Of a stretch of DNA of 64,000 bases, positions 33,139 through 46,300 are shown piece by piece. The stretch comes from Lactifluus volemus. Taxonomy: Eukaryota; Basidiomycota; Agaricomycetes; Russulales; Russulaceae. Location: contig WTXI01000073.1 in NCBI GenBank assembly GCA_022376515.1, forward strand, positions 101,386 through 165,385. Reading direction: 5' to 3'. Below the pieces are notes generated by a model that was given only the letters and a program-made list of their open reading frames with translations, did no database searches and was not told the DNA's origin. Numbering within the stretch: the stretch's first letter is position 1; each line of letters starts with the position of its first letter. The position numbers were made by a program, and so were the translations under genes.

Positions 33139-34027
33139 CTTGCCCCTCATATGACCCTTCATAAACTCCTTTACCTGCAACCTTAACACCGTCCCTGCAG
33201 CAAAGTCCGCATCCGGCCTTTGAACTGCAATACTCACGCGACGAGCACGTCCCGCATAAACCTCCAACCTAGGAACCCTAGGCAGAGCTACCTGGCTTTG
33301 CGCTGCGGCCATGCGGGGCGTGGGCGGGACTCCGGACGGGTGGCACAAGCGCACAACGGGAGTGGGCGGAGGCGGGCGGAACATCTCAGCCGAAGGCGCC
33401 GTGGGACAGTGATTGCGTGCAGCGCTCGCATACGCCTGGTCGTGCGGGATGATGATCGCTTCCTTCGCAGATGCGAGGACAGAGGGCACCGGGTGCTGAT
33501 GCTGCTGGTGCTGCTGTAGAGGCGGAAGATCAGCGTAGGCGGCCGTACGAGGAACGCTCGTTTGTGGCTGTGGGATAACTGTGGTCACGTTGGGTGTGGT
33601 GAATAATTGCTGCTCCAGTTGCTGGATCGGCATTGGGAGCTTGTCCACCTGGGGATGTTTGAGAGGGCAGGCTTGAGTAGAGTAACCGCATCGTGGCCAG
33701 GTCAAGCACGGCGTATATTTTATATCTGCAACCCCAGTCCAAAACAAAAAATAAACGAATTAATGAACAAATTCCTCTAAAAGGACAGTTGGAAAAAAAC
33801 GCACATGGAAGGATATCCGTTGGGTGGACATATCTGCAATCCCCGTCGTCCGTGTGTGGACATAGGTCCTGTATGTAGCCCCAGCAGTGCGCACCCCTGC
33901 TGCTCACTGAGCGAGAGGTGTCCGCCTCGGACTCTACAAAAGTCTTGCTGGGGACACCGGACTTGCTCCCGACAAGCGCCGTTGAGCTAAGCGTCGACCG
34001 ACCGGAGCTGCGGTCCGGCACGGACAA
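33139..34027 (-). CDS. CCCH zinc-finger protein, copy 2 (best preserved; partial)
   Basis: Two exons on the minus strand are clear: about 34027-33805 and 33725-33139, joined in phase over a 79-bp intron. Together they encode two CCCH-type fingers in a row, C-x7-C-x7-C-x3-H (HCWGY...RYVH) and C-x5-C-x6-C-x3-H (PCLTW...PLKHP), linked by PTDILPYIKYT. A Gln/His-rich and Pro-rich region (EMFRPPPPTP) and a basic segment ending KEFVKGHMRGK at a GTAATG donor follow. CCCH fingers usually bind RNA. Further 5' exons probably lie at about 34100-34630; a 3' exon after the donor was not found. The KDZ element inserted just beyond its 3' side. Confidence 0.55.
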
Positions 34028-34976
34028 AATTCCAAATCGGGGTCATGAATGCTACCCGAAAGGCCACTCATCAGGACCAATCTAAGACGAGAAGCACGAA
34101 GACACCTACAAGCAGCAGTTATCACCCCAGGGACACCACCCACAATTCGAGGTGAAGTGCTGGGACTGCGTAGTCTTCTATGCCAACTGTGCCTTCTTTG
34201 GGGCTGCGTGTATAGTCGACAGCAGCAACAGCCGGCTTAGTTCAAGTTGAGATAGATGCTTGATCTACCTGACTGTTATGGGGTATTTGCGCACCCGCGC
34301 AAGATATGTCAGATCTGGCTGTCTGTATGGTCGCTAGAGCATCTTGGGTTTGCCACAATCCTGGGGCAGGCTGGGCAGACAGGAACCTTGGAGCCGGAGG
34401 CATAGGTGGCACGATGGGGTGACCTTAGATAGCGCCGCCATGGGCGTTGGATGCAACTGCATTTGTCAGGAACGCGTTCCACATTGGTGAGGGTATCGTT
34501 GGTAGAGCCGAGAACTCGCCGGATGTCGAGGTTCGGAATTGGGATAGAGTATTGTGTGCACATCGCCTGGCCCTTGGTCTGCTCCGCAACCTGACCTTCC
34601 AGCTAGATGTAAATGAGCACATTTTTGGTTATTAATAATACACTGCAGCATGCGACGCCAATCAGAGCGAGCCGCGTACCGCGTAAATGTGAGACGATTT
34701 CGCACGTGGCCGTTACCACCAATAACCTCGAAATTTGACTCAATTCTCAATGCTGTTTCTCTACGCCTATAAGTTCCGACCAACACACCTCGTATTTTCA
34801 CAGTTTAACGATGGATGCAACAAATTGGGTGACCGCAGTGCCACATCACAGAAACCATAAGTAAACATTTTTGGCCCTTCTTTTTTCTCCAGTGGTTGAT
34901 ACAATCAGGTCCAAACCTCCAAGCGCCGCCTTCCTTCCTCTTCACTTCTCTGTATATTGCCTAGCCACTGGCGGTC
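34028..34976. other. 5' exon-like sequence of CCCH2 and divergent spacer
   Basis: The 34309-34635 minus strand contains peptide conserved with 41757-42044 (PTIPSPMWNAFLTNAVASNA), probably an upstream exon of the CCCH gene, with a frame difference between the copies. 34640-34976 is the conserved divergent spacer before the His-rich region of unit 3. Confidence 0.4.
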
Positions 34977-35402
34977 ATGACTGGGTTGGCGATAGCGACG
35001 ACAACAGCTATGGCGCGGAGGCAGCGTGCACTGGCATACCCTCACGGCCACCACTCCAACTTGAACAACTTGACCGCCTACTACCATAACGCTCACGCTC
35101 ACGCACCGCAACCACAAGCATGGGAACAACTCCGTTACGGCTACCTCTGTTATGGCCATCACCGAATGCCATTTGAGTCGCAGCCACATGACCATGACCC
35201 CTACATCGACAGAACGAGCATGGTCACAGCGGTTGCAATCACAGCAACCACGTTCACAGAAAGCACCAAAAATCGCGTCTACGATGGTCACGACCACATA
35301 GTGATCACGAATGAGACCGTGATGATGTTGACCATTTTCGCCACCTACAATCACGACACCGACAACGACTTTGCGGTGCTGTTCCATGCTGCGACAATTT
35401 GA
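34977..35402 (+). CDS. His-rich hypothetical ORF upstream of NLR3 (copy 3)
   Basis: This is the longest open version (141 codons) of the segment found upstream of every NLR gene. It is rich in His, Tyr and Thr (PHGHHSNLNN, YYHNAHAHAPQP, YGYLCYGHH, SQPHDHDPY). No domain is recognised. In other copies the frame is broken. Homology continues beyond the LTR-like insertion at 35457-35916 to a terminal frame ending SGHPQHIAQEV-stop at 36086-36088. It could be an old gene linked to the NLR or a non-coding conserved leader. Confidence 0.3.
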   Translation: MTGLAIATTTAMARRQRALAYPHGHHSNLNNLTAYYHNAHAHAPQPQAWEQLRYGYLCYGHHRMPFESQPHDHDPYIDRTSMVTAVAITATTFTESTKNRVYDGHDHIVITNETVMMLTIFATYNHDTDNDFAVLFHAATI

Positions 35403-35456
35403 ACAGCGGTCCTTTTTCCTTTTCCCTGCCATGTGCGCACCGCTTTGCCTCAGGTC

Positions 35457-35916
35457 TAGTGTCGAAAATGAAAGTGGAGACGTGGTGAAACGAGTACGCG
35501 CGCGGGAGCGGAACGAGCGGAGGACAAGGTCACACACAAAGAAAAAGATGCGGAACGCGTCACTCCTCCCCCAGTCTCGTATTTTGGTATTTATGTAGTC
35601 TAGTGTGTGTGCTACGAACTGAATGAATTTAGTGCCAAGACGGCCGCTCGATCTTAGTGTGCATGAGGCGGGACATTTGCCATGTGCTTGGGGTGAACTA
35701 ACTATGCTAAGGTAAAAGGGGTCTATATGTAGAAGATGAATGGTATCGTGACGGCGGCTGTGGGTGCCCACCCCCAACGAGGAGCAGGCGTGGTCCACGC
35801 CGGGGGGCCCTCTGGGAGCCGTGGGCGTTGGCAGTCCCGTCTCAGGGTCCCCTTGCGCGCTGCATGCCGTTCTCGGCTGCCAGCCCTTCTCCCCTCCGAT
35901 TTGGGATTCCCCAGCA
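35457..35916 (+). mobile_element. 460-bp LTR-like repeat with 5-bp target duplication
   Basis: Compared with unit 1, this is a clean insertion after CAGGTC. AGGTC is duplicated at 35452-35456 and 35917-35921. It starts TAGTGTCGAAAATG and ends CCCCAGCA. Homologous copies lie on the minus strand at about 60070-60544 and, more diverged, 47800-48075; all share GGCTGTGGG and a CCCCAACG(A/G)GGAG block. A 5-bp duplication and an approximate TG...CA suggest a solo LTR; a short non-autonomous DNA element is the alternative. Confidence 0.65.
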
Positions 35917-36415
35917 AGGTCATTCTCATGCCTCATCGTCATTGATAGTGGCAGCCCACAAAAAAGGTGCGACGGAGATCGCTGCCGCGAGTCTCAATCG
36001 TGGTGCGGCGCACTTCCGCCTTTCCTCAGCTTTCGGACGGACGGATTCGACGAGTGGTCACCCACAACATATAGCACAGGAGGTATAGGCATGGCGCAGA
36101 ATCATTCTACTCCCTCAGCAACTTGGGAGCAGTCAGGGAAATGAGAGCTACAAATTACGCAGGACGATATATTAGTACCGCACAGTCTGTAGAAACTTCT
36201 CTATTCAAATTTTACTACTCGAATGCGGTTCCTCCGCGGGCTGCTAGTGATTGCACACTCCATAACTCGATTCCATACGGTGCGTCGATCTTATACGAAA
36301 TGCACGTGATGGTCTCTCTCAGTACAGATCAGCGCTTACCGTGTGACACTGCTGAAGACAAGCAAGATGGGCAAGGGTTGCGCCCACTTACACGTGTTCC
36401 TCCCATATACCTACT

Positions 36416-39400
36416 ATGTCCTCAGTTCACGATCCTGCTGTCCCTTCTCCCAACTTGCAACCCGTTCTCAGTGCCGCATTGGCAAACTACTCGAAGCAGA
36501 CAGGGAAAGACCTCCAAAGTGATCCACTATCTGCCGAGATCCAACGTTGCAAGTCCCCCGATGATATCTCGAACCTTTTAAAGAAGCACGCAGAGAAGCT
36601 CGATAAAAGCGACGACTCAAAATTGATGAAATATCTGAACCACATCGTGGATGGCTTGTATAGCTTATCGACCAATCCGGTCCTCAGCGCAGGTGCTAGC
36701 CTAGTAAGTCAAACCAGGCTTGTCTGTTCACTATTACTGTATCTTGACCGTTATTGTAGGCATTCCCGCCCGCGCAAATAGTCTTTTCAGGTATCAGCGT
36801 CCTTCTCACCGTGCGTGTTTTCTTTGTCATGTCAAATTACCTATTTATCACATCTGGGTCGATTAGGCTGCCAAAGGCGTCAAGGATGGTCACGATACGC
36901 TCATCGATGTCTTTGAATGCCTCGAAAACTTCCTCATGCGCCTCACGAGTTATACTCGACCTGATATCGAACCCACTCCGGCGATGACCGAAATACTAGT
37001 CAAGATTTTGACCGAGTTCCTTTCGGTACTCTCCCTCGCGACAAAGTGGATGAATGAGGGAAGGCTCAGTACGCTCTTCCATTCTTAGAACTTCTTTGGC
37101 CTAACTTGCCACAGAGAAATTCGCAAAGAAGTTACTCGGCGACAATGATGTCCAGGCGGTGCTAAGAAGGATCGATAGACTCACGCAAGAGGAGTCTCGT
37201 GCAACTGCAGTGCAGACTTTGGAGATCATCTGTGGTCTCGTGAATAATATGACTGTAGTGATGGAAGGTGCGGCTCATACCCGAATCCTATGACTATGTG
37301 TATGGTACTTAGCCCTTATCCGAGTAGATGGAAAAGCATCTACGGAAGGCATTCGGCAAGCTTTAGGTGTGTCTAACTCATACTTCAGAATGAAACGTTT
37401 TAACCTGTGGGCCCAAGTTCTCATGCAATACGCGGCAGAGCAAATCAACAAGGCAAACCGTTTGTGCCTCATACTGCCTCCATTTGGACGTTGATTGTGA
37501 CGTAGCTACCATAGGTGACCAATTACAAGAAAGATTTCGACGTTGGCTATCTCCTCCGGATCCGTCCACCAACCACAATATTGCTTGCAAGGCACATCAT
37601 GATGGTACTGCGTTATGGTTTATTCAAGGAGATACCTTCAAAGAATGGAAAGAGACTGGTTCACTTTTATGGATACATGGGAACCGTAACTATCTCTCCC
37701 AATTGTGAATCTTGCTGCGTCTGATAGTCTCCTGTATTGTAGCCGGTGCTGGAAAGAGTGTGCTGTGGTACGTGATGTGTCTGTCACGGCTGCCAGAATG
37801 ATGAACTCACTCCCATGAGAAGCTCAACGATCATTCAGGAGGTTCAGGATTTGCGCGATGCTGGATTGGCCACCTTCGGGTATTTTTATTTCGACTTTCG
37901 TGACGCGTCTAAGCGGGACACCCGCAGCTTGTTGACATCACTTCTTGTTCAATTCTGTGCTCAATCCGATCCCTTCTGTGAGATTCTTGCTGGCCTCTAC
38001 TCGAAATATGATCATGGATCTCGACAGCCTGGTGACGATGTGCTCTTACAATACTTGAAGAAGATGCTCGAACTTCCAGAGCAAGGCCCACTTTACCTGA
38101 TCATAGACGCACTGGATGAATGCCCAAATTCATCTGGGTTCCCTACACAACGCAAAAAAGCCCTTGATATTGTCCAGGAGCTTGTGAACATCCGACATAC
38201 ATGTCTACATATATGCATCACCAGCCGACCAGAGATAGATATCCGAGCCGTTCTCGAACCCCTAGCAGTCCATAACATCTCTCTCCACAACGAATCTGGA
38301 CAACACCAGGACATTATCGACTACATCCACTCTGTGGTTCGCTCAGACCTGAAGATGCGAGGCTGGAGAGAAGAGGATAAGATATTGGTGATTGACACTC
38401 TCACACTGAAAGCTGGCGGGATGTAAGTTGTGATCGAGGTGGTTATTTTATAGTGCGTGCTCACGCGATGGCCTAGGTTTCGGTGGGTCCACTGCCAAAT
38501 AGAGAGGTTGAGTCGGTGCTTTCCTCAGAGCATCAGACGGGCGTTGAATGAGTTGCCAAAGACTCTGGACGAGACGTATGACCGGACTTTGGAAGACATC
38601 GATGAGGAGATGCGGGGATACACATATCGTCTATTCCAATGCCTCACAGTATCCGTTCGCCCACTCCATGTGGAGGAGCTCGTCGAAGTCTTTGCGATTG
38701 AGCTGGATGCGGAAGCGATGCCCGGATTTGATGCGAATTGGCGTCCCGAGGATGCAGAGGAAGCTGTGATGTCTGCGTGCTCTACTTTGGTCAGCATTGT
38801 CGAGGACGACGATTCGAAAATTGTGCAGTTCTCCCACTTCACTGTGAAGGAGTATCTGACATCAAGTCGGCTGGCGAACTCAAATCTTGTTTCTCACTAT
38901 CACATTCCTCTACTGTCCGCACATACATTCCTCGCACGGGCTTGCATTTGCATTCTACTTCAACTAGATGACACAATGGACGAAGGTCGCATCAAGAATT
39001 TCCCCCTGGCTGAATATGCAGCGCAGTATTGGATCAATCATGCACAGTTTGAGGGTGTATCATCACTCATCCAGGATGAGATGGACTACCTCTTCGACAA
39101 GGACAACCCACATTTTGCATGCTGGGTCTGGATATACGACATCGACATACCTTGGAGGTCATTTTTCTTCACTGGTTCCCCGGAGAAACCCGATGCACTC
39201 CCACTGTATTATGCTGCGCTTTGCGGTTTCCGCGATACAATAGAACGTCTAATCGGTACAAGCCCAGAAGATGTCAACGCTAGAGGCGGAACGCACGTGA
39301 CTCCACTTCACGCTGCGTTGGCCAGAGGTCATCTGGAAGTTGCGGTTTTCCTGATGGAGCACGATGCTGATTTGAGTGCTCGGGACAACTTACGAGGAGA

Positions 39401-40079
39401 TACTCCATTACACGTGGTATCGAGATCTCGGGATGCCAGGGTCATAAGAGCGCTACTTGACCGCGGCGCAGATCCAAACTCGGTGACCAACAATAAGGAG
39501 ACTTCATTGTTAATCGTGTCGGAGAACGGAGACCTGGTGGCTGCCAGGCTGCTATTGGAGCATGGCGCTGACTTCAACCTCCGGGATGTTCTTCATTGGA
39601 GTCCTCTCGACAAGGCATCGGCATACGGGCATTGTGACATTGCACAATTATTATTCGATCACGGCGCAAATGCCAACGAACAGGACGAAGATGGCCTCGC
39701 TTCATTACACATTGCATCGACATATGAACAACTTGCGATTGCACGGATGCTCATTGAGCATGGTGCAAGCGTGGATCTTCGGACTCGGAGGACCCAAACC
39801 CCTTTGCACTCTGCGTCGAGTAACGGATGCGCGGAGGCTGTGCGGCTGTTGCTTGACCGTGGTGCTGATGTGAACGCACAGGATGAGGCTCTACTCACCC
39901 CGTTGCATTTAGCGGCAGAAGATGGACATTTCCAGGTTGCCGAGGTTCTACTCGAGCATAGGGCGGATCTGGATCTCCACAACGAGAAGGGCCAGACGCC
40001 TTTGCAAGTCGCTTTGGGGAAGTCTCACGACGAACTTGCCCAATTACTGTCAAAGCGCGCTGGTGAGGAGGGGGTGTAG
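36416..40079 (+). CDS. NLR3: Goodbye-NACHT-ankyrin STAND protein
   Basis: Exons: 36416-36703, 36760-36810, 36867-37068, 37115-37267, 37328-37366, 37506-37685, 37743-37767, 37823-38422 and 38477-40079, in phase for 1046 aa. The domain order is as in NLR1: Goodbye domain, NACHT with P-loop GNPGAGKS, Walker B LIIDALDE, TSRPE, then about eight ankyrin repeats. One extra residue lies in an ankyrin turn (DNLRGDTPLH). No stop or frameshift was seen, so this is likely functional. The exposed ankyrin residues differ from those in NLR1, NLR2 and NLR4 while the rest is nearly identical, consistent with a change in recognised ligand. Confidence 0.88.
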
Positions 40080-40626
40080 GGTATAACCGAACGCATGGTT
40101 GCAGGTGGGATGCGGAATCAGAGACAGCCTATCACTGCCATAATATATTTTGTAGATCTGGTTCCGAAAAAGGAGAAAAGTCGAAATCTCTTTACTAGTA
40201 CCAGGCGTTCTCTGGATTCCCGCAAATATCAAGATGGAGGAGATGGGGTGAGATCTTTTACTTCACTTATCCGAAAGTCCTCGCGCCTCTCATTGAGCTT
40301 GCTGGCCTGAGCAATCGGCAAAGGCAAATGGATCTCCGCAACGGATGCATCTGGGATCAGTCGACCCTATGTGAAGCCAGCTTTAAGTTGTCGCACGTTT
40401 AGAGAGATTGAGAACGAAGACTCGAATTACATCTAAACCACAGCGTAATATAAACGAAAGGGTAGCCATAGTTATACAGCGTGGGTCTTTGCAACAATAA
40501 CTCCAACGAATTTACCCAGATGATCCAACGCTATTTTCAGGATAAATCAGACATTTAGGCTCCAAAAAATCCATACGTCAGCAACTTAATGATGTGAGAG
40601 CCCATCCGACAATGAAGTGACATTAC
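40080..40626. other. Spacer between NLR3 and CCCH3
   Basis: This is the conserved convergent 3' spacer; no gene is seen. It shows the uninserted version of the KDZ target site at about 40550-40580. Confidence 0.6.
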
Positions 40627-41518
40627 CTTGCCCCTCATATGACCCTTCACAAACTCCTTTGCCTGCAACCTTGACACCGTCCCTGCAGCAAAGTCCGCAT
40701 CCGGCCTTTGAACTGCAATACTCACGCGACGAGCACGTCCCGCATAAATCTCCAACCTAGGAACCCTAGGCAGAGCCACCTGGCTTTGCGCCGCGGTCAT
40801 GCGGGGCGTGGGCGGGACTCCGGACGGGTGGCGCAAACGCACAATGGGAGTGGGCGGGGGCGGGCGGAACATCTCAGCCGAGGGCACCGTGGGGCGGTGG
40901 TTGCGTACCGCGCTCGCATACGCCTGGTCGTGCGGGATGATGATCGCTTCCTTCGCAGGTGCGAGCACAGAGGGCACCGACTGCTGATGCTGCTGGTGCT
41001 GCTGTAGAGGCGGAAGATCGGCGTACGCGGCCGCACGAGGAACGTTCGTTTGTGGCTGTGGGACAACTGCGGTCACGTTGGGTGTGGTGAATTGCTGCTC
41101 CAGTTGCTGGATCGGCATTGGGAGCTTGTCCACCTGGGGATGTTTGAGAGGGCAGGCTTGAGTGGGGTAGCCGCATCGTGGCCAGGTCAAGCACGGCGTA
41201 TATTTTATATCTGCAACCCCAGTCCGAAACAAAAAAAAAAAAACAAGAATCAATGAAATAGTTCGTCTAAAATGAGAGTTGGAAGAAAACGCACATGGAA
41301 GGATATCCGTTGGGTAAACATATCTGCAACCCTCGTCCGTGTGTGGACATAGGCCCTATATGCAGCCCTAGCAGTGCGCACCTCTGCTGCTCACTGAGCG
41401 AGAGGCAGACGGACTCTACAAAAGTCTTGCTGGGGACACCAGACTTGCTCCCGACAAGCGCCGTTGAGCTAGGCGTCGGCCGACCGGAGCTGCGGTCCGG
41501 CACGGACACCCATCCCAA
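40627..41518 (-). pseudogene. CCCH zinc-finger gene, copy 3 (frameshift before finger 1)
   Basis: The second exon (41210-40627) is intact, with the C-x5-C-x6-C-x3-H finger, the Pro-rich block and the KEFVKGHMRGK end at a GTAATG donor. In the first exon (about 41518-41295) a short deletion after the KTFVES codons, relative to copy 2, shifts the frame before finger 1, which is then only readable in another frame. Upstream exon-like sequence lies at 41757-42044. Confidence 0.5.
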
Positions 41519-42359
41519 ATCGGGGTCATGAACGCTGCCACTCGTCAGGACCTACTTAGAGACGAGAAGCAGGAAGACCCCTACAAGCAACAGTTATTAT
41601 CCCAGGGACTCCAGCCACGGTTCAGGGTGAAGTGCCGGCACGGCGTAGTCTTCTATGCCAACTGTGCCTTCTTCGGGGCCGCGTGCAGATAGATGACAAT
41701 AGCACTTGCAACAGCAGCAGCCGGGTTATTTGAGCATAGATGCTTGATCTACCTGATTATTGTGGGGTATTTGCGCACCCGCGCAAGATATGTCGGATAT
41801 GGCTGTCTGCATGGCCGCTAGACCATCTTGGGTCTGCCACAAACCCGGGCAGGCTGGCCAAGCGGGAACGTGGGGCCAGAGGCATAGGTGGCACGATGGG
41901 CTGACCTTGGATAGCGCTGCCATGAGCGTTGGATGCAACTGCATTTGTCAGGAACGCGTTCCACATTGGCGAGGGTATCGTTGGTAGAGCTGAGAACTCG
42001 CCAAAGTCGACGTTCGGAGTTGGAATAGAGTATTGTGTAAACACCGCCTGGACCTGGACCGCAACCGACCTTCAAGCTATCGTTACCCTCGAAATTTGAC
42101 TCTATCCTCAATGCCGTTTCTCTATTCCTATAAGTTCCGACCAACACAGCTCACAATTTCACAGTTTATAAGCGATGGATACAACATATTGGGTGACAAT
42201 GGTGCCGCAGCACAGAAACGACTCGGATATGAATCACATTTTTGGCCCTTTCATTTTTCCCCAGTTGTTGATACTGTAAGTCCAAAGCTCTACGCGCCGC
42301 CTTCCTGCCTCTTCACTTCAATGTATATTGTCTAGCCATCTGATGTCATGACTAGGTTG
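41519..42359. other. 5' exon-like sequence of CCCH3 and divergent spacer
   Basis: The minus strand at 41757-42044 is open and encodes PTIPSPMWNAFLTNAVASNA plus a Pro/Arg-rich stretch, shared with 34309-34635, and is a candidate 5' exon of the CCCH gene. 42120-42359 is the repeated divergent spacer. Confidence 0.4.
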
Positions 42360-42970
42360 GCGACGACGACGACGACAGCTATGGCGCTGAGGCAGCTTCC
42401 ATACCCTCGCGGCCACCATTCCAACTTGAACAACGTGAACGCCCACCACTATCACGCTCACTCACCGCAACCACAAGCACGAGAACAACTCCATACGGCT
42501 ACCTCCGTTATGGCCATCACCGCCTGACCATCCGAGTCGCAGCCACATGACTATGACCGCTTCAGCGAGGGCCACCCACACAACGAGTATGGTCACAGCG
42601 GTCGCAATCACATCCACAGAAAGCACCGATCACCATGTACACGATGGACATGACCATGTAGTGATCACGAATACGACCATGTTGATCCTTTCCGCCACGC
42701 CTACAACCAGGACGCCCATGACGACTTTGGTGCTTTTCCATGCTGGAATAACGGGGATGGCCCACATTGACAAGCAACCAACGACGTGACCGGCCGGTCA
42801 CTCCCACGCCGCCTCGTCTTTAATAGTGGCAGACCACGACAAGGTGCGACGGAGATCGCTGCCGAGAGTCTCGATCGTGGTGGCGCGGCGCTCTCATTTC
42901 CTCAGCTTTGGGACGGACAGGTTCGACGAGTAGGCACCCACAGTATGTAGCACAGGAGGTATAGGTGTGA
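42360..42970 (+). pseudogene. His-rich gene remnant upstream of NLR4 (copy 4)
   Basis: This is homologous to the regions upstream of NLR1-3. Open stretches contain His-rich peptide (AHHYHAHSPQPQAREQL; HPHNEYGHSGRNHIH) but in different frames with stops between, and small deletions compared with copy 2. No function is recognised. Confidence 0.3.
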
Positions 42971-43301
42971 GAGTCATTCCTCTCCCTCGGCAACTTGGCA
43001 CAGGAAAATGAGGCTACAAATTCAGGCATGACGAAGGATTAGTATGGCAGTGTGTAGAGACTTCTGTATTCAAATTCTACTACCCGAATGGCTCCCTCTG
43101 CGGGCTAATTGCACACTCCATAACTCGATTCCATATCAATATAGGGTGTTGGCGCGTCTGACATCGATCTATAACGTCTTGCACGAAATGCACGTGATAG
43201 GCTCTCAGTACAGATCAGCGCTTACAGAGCGACACTGGCTAAAGACAAGCAAGATGGAACAAGGGTTGCGCCCACTTACACACGTTCCTCATATACCTAC
43301 T

Positions 43302-46300
43302 ATGTCTTCGGTTAACGACGCTATTGTCCCTTCTCCCAACTTGCAACCCATTCTCAGTGCCGCCTTGGCAAACTACTCGAAGCAGACAGGGAAAGACCTC
43401 CAGTGTGATCCACTGTCCACCGAAATCCAACGTTGCAAGTCCCCCGATGATATCTTGAATGTTTTAAAGAAGCACGCTGAGGAGCTGGACAAAAATGACG
43501 ACTCCAAATTGATGAAATTGATGAAATATCTGAATCACATCGTGGATGGCTTGTATACCTTATCAACCAATCCCGTCCTCAGCGCAGGTGCTAGCCTAGT
43601 AAGTCAAACCAGGCTTGTCTGTTCACTATTGCTGTATCTTGACCGTTATTGTAGGCATTCCCGCCCGCGCAAATAGTCTTTTCAGGTATCAGCGTCCTTC
43701 TCGCCGTGCGTGTTTTCTTTGTCATGTCAAATTACCTACTTATCACATCTGGGTCCATTAGGCTGCCAAGGGCGTCAAGGATGGTCACGATACGCTCATC
43801 GATGTCTTTGAATGCCTCGAAAACTTCCTCATGCGCCTCGCGAGTTATACTCGACCCGAGATCGAACCTACTCCGGCGATGACCGAAATATTAGTCAAGA
43901 TTTTGACCGAGTTCCTTTCGGTACTCTCCCTCGCAACAAAGTGGATGAATGAGGGAAGGCTCAGTACGTTCTTCCTTTCTAACAACTCCTTTGGCCCAAC
44001 TTTCCACAGAGAAATTTGCAAAGAAGCTACTTGGTGACAATGATGTCCAGGCGGTGTTAAGAAGAATCGATAGACTCACGCAAGAGGAGTCTCGGGCAAC
44101 TGCAGTGCAGACTTTGGAGATTATCCATGGCCTCATGAATAATATGGCGGTCGTGATGGAAGGTACGGCTCATATCCGAATCCTATGGCCATGTGTATAG
44201 TACTTATCCGAGTAGATGGAAAGGCATCTGTGGAGGGCATTCGGCAAGCTTTAGGTGTGTCCAACTGCTTACTTCAGAACGAAACGTTTTAAACTCTGGG
44301 CCCAAGTCCTCGTGCAACGTACGGCCGAGCAAATTAATAAGGAAAACCGTTTGTGTCTCATACTGCCTCCATTTGGATGTTCATTCTGACGTAGCCACTA
44401 TAGGTGACCAATTACAAGAAAGATTTCGACGTTGGCTATCTCCTCCGGACCCGTCCACCAACCACAATATTGCTTGCAAGGCACATCATGATGGTACTGC
44501 GTTGTGGTTTATTCAAGGAGACACCTTCAAAGAATGGAAAGAGACTGGTTCACTTTTATGGATACATGGGAACCGTAAGTGTCTCTCCCAATTGTGAGTC
44601 TTGCCGCATCTGATGGTCTCCTGTGTTGTAGCCGGTTGTGGAAAGAGTGTGCTATGGTACGTGATGTGTCTGTCACGGCTGCCTAAATGATGCACTCACT
44701 CCCATGAGAAGCTCAACGATCATTCAGGAGGTTCAGGACTTGCGCGATGCTGGATTGGCCACCTTCGGGTATTTTTATTTCGACTTTCGTGACGCGTCTA
44801 AGCGAGACACCCGGAGCTTGTTGTCATCGCTTATTGTTCAATTCTGTGCTCAATCTGATCCCTTCTGTCAGATTCTTGCTGGTCTCTACTCGAAATATGA
44901 TCATGGATCTCGACAGCCTAGTGACGATGTGCTTTTACGATGCTTGAAGAAGATGCTCGAACTTCCAGAGCAAGGCCCACTTTACCTGATCATAGACGCA
45001 CTGGATGAATGCCCAAATTCATCTGGGTTCCCTACACAACGCAAACAAGTCCTTTATATTGTCCAGGAGCTTATCATACTTCCATGTCTACATATCTGCA
45101 TCACCAGCCGACCAGAGATAGATATCCGAGCCGTTCTCAAACCCCTAGCAGTCCATAATATCTCTCTCCACAACGAATCTGGACAAAACCAGGATATTAT
45201 CGACTACATCCACTCTGTGATTCGCTCGGACCTGAAGATGCGAGGCTGGAGAGAAGAGGACAAGATATCGGTGATTGACACTCTCACACTGAAAGCTGGC
45301 GGGATGTAAGTTGTAATCGAGTTGGTTACATCATAGTGCGTGCTCACGCGATGACCTAGGTTTCGGTGGGTCCATTGCCAAATCGAGAGGTTGAGTCGGT
45401 GCTTTCCCCAGAGCATCAGACGAGCGTTGAATGAGTTGCCAAAGACTCTGGACGAGACATATGACCGGACTTTGGAAGACATCGATGAGGAGATGCGGGG
45501 ATTCACATATCGTTTATTCCAATGCCTCACAGTATCCGTTCGCCCACTTCGTGTGGAGGAGCTCGTCGAGGTCTTTGCGATTGAGCTGTACGCGGAAGCG
45601 ATGCCCGGATTTGATGCGAATTGGCGTCCCGAGGATGCAGAGGAAGCTGTGATGTCAGCTTGCTCTACTTTGGTTACCATTGTCGAGGACCATCGTTCAA
45701 AAGTCGTGCAGTTCTCCCACTTCACTGTGAAGGAGTACCTGACCTCAAGTCGGCTGGCGAACTCCGATCTTGTTTCTCATTATCACATTCCTCTACTGTC
45801 CGCACATACATTCCTCGCACGGGCTTGCCTTTGCATTCTACTTCAACTAGATGACACAATGGACGAAGATCGCATCAAAAATTTCCCGCTGGCTAAATAT
45901 GCAGCGCAGTATTGGATCAATCATGCACAGTTTGAGGGTGTATCATCACTCATCCAAGATGAGATGGACTATCTCTTCGACAAGGACAAACCACATTTCG
46001 CATGCTGGGTCTGGATATACAACATCGATATGCCCCTGAGGTCATTGTTGTTCCCTGGTTCCCTGGATAAACCCGAAGCACTCCCACTGTATTATGTTGC
46101 GCTTTGCGGTTTCCGCGATACAATAGAACGTCTAATCGGTACAAGCCCAGAAAATGTCAACGCTAGGGGTGGAATGCACGTGACTCCACTGCACGCTGCG
46201 TCGGCCAGAGGTCATCTGGACGTTGTGCTTTTCCTACTGGAGCACGGCGCCGATTTGAATGCTCGGGACAACGGAGGAGATACTCCCTTACACCTGGCAT

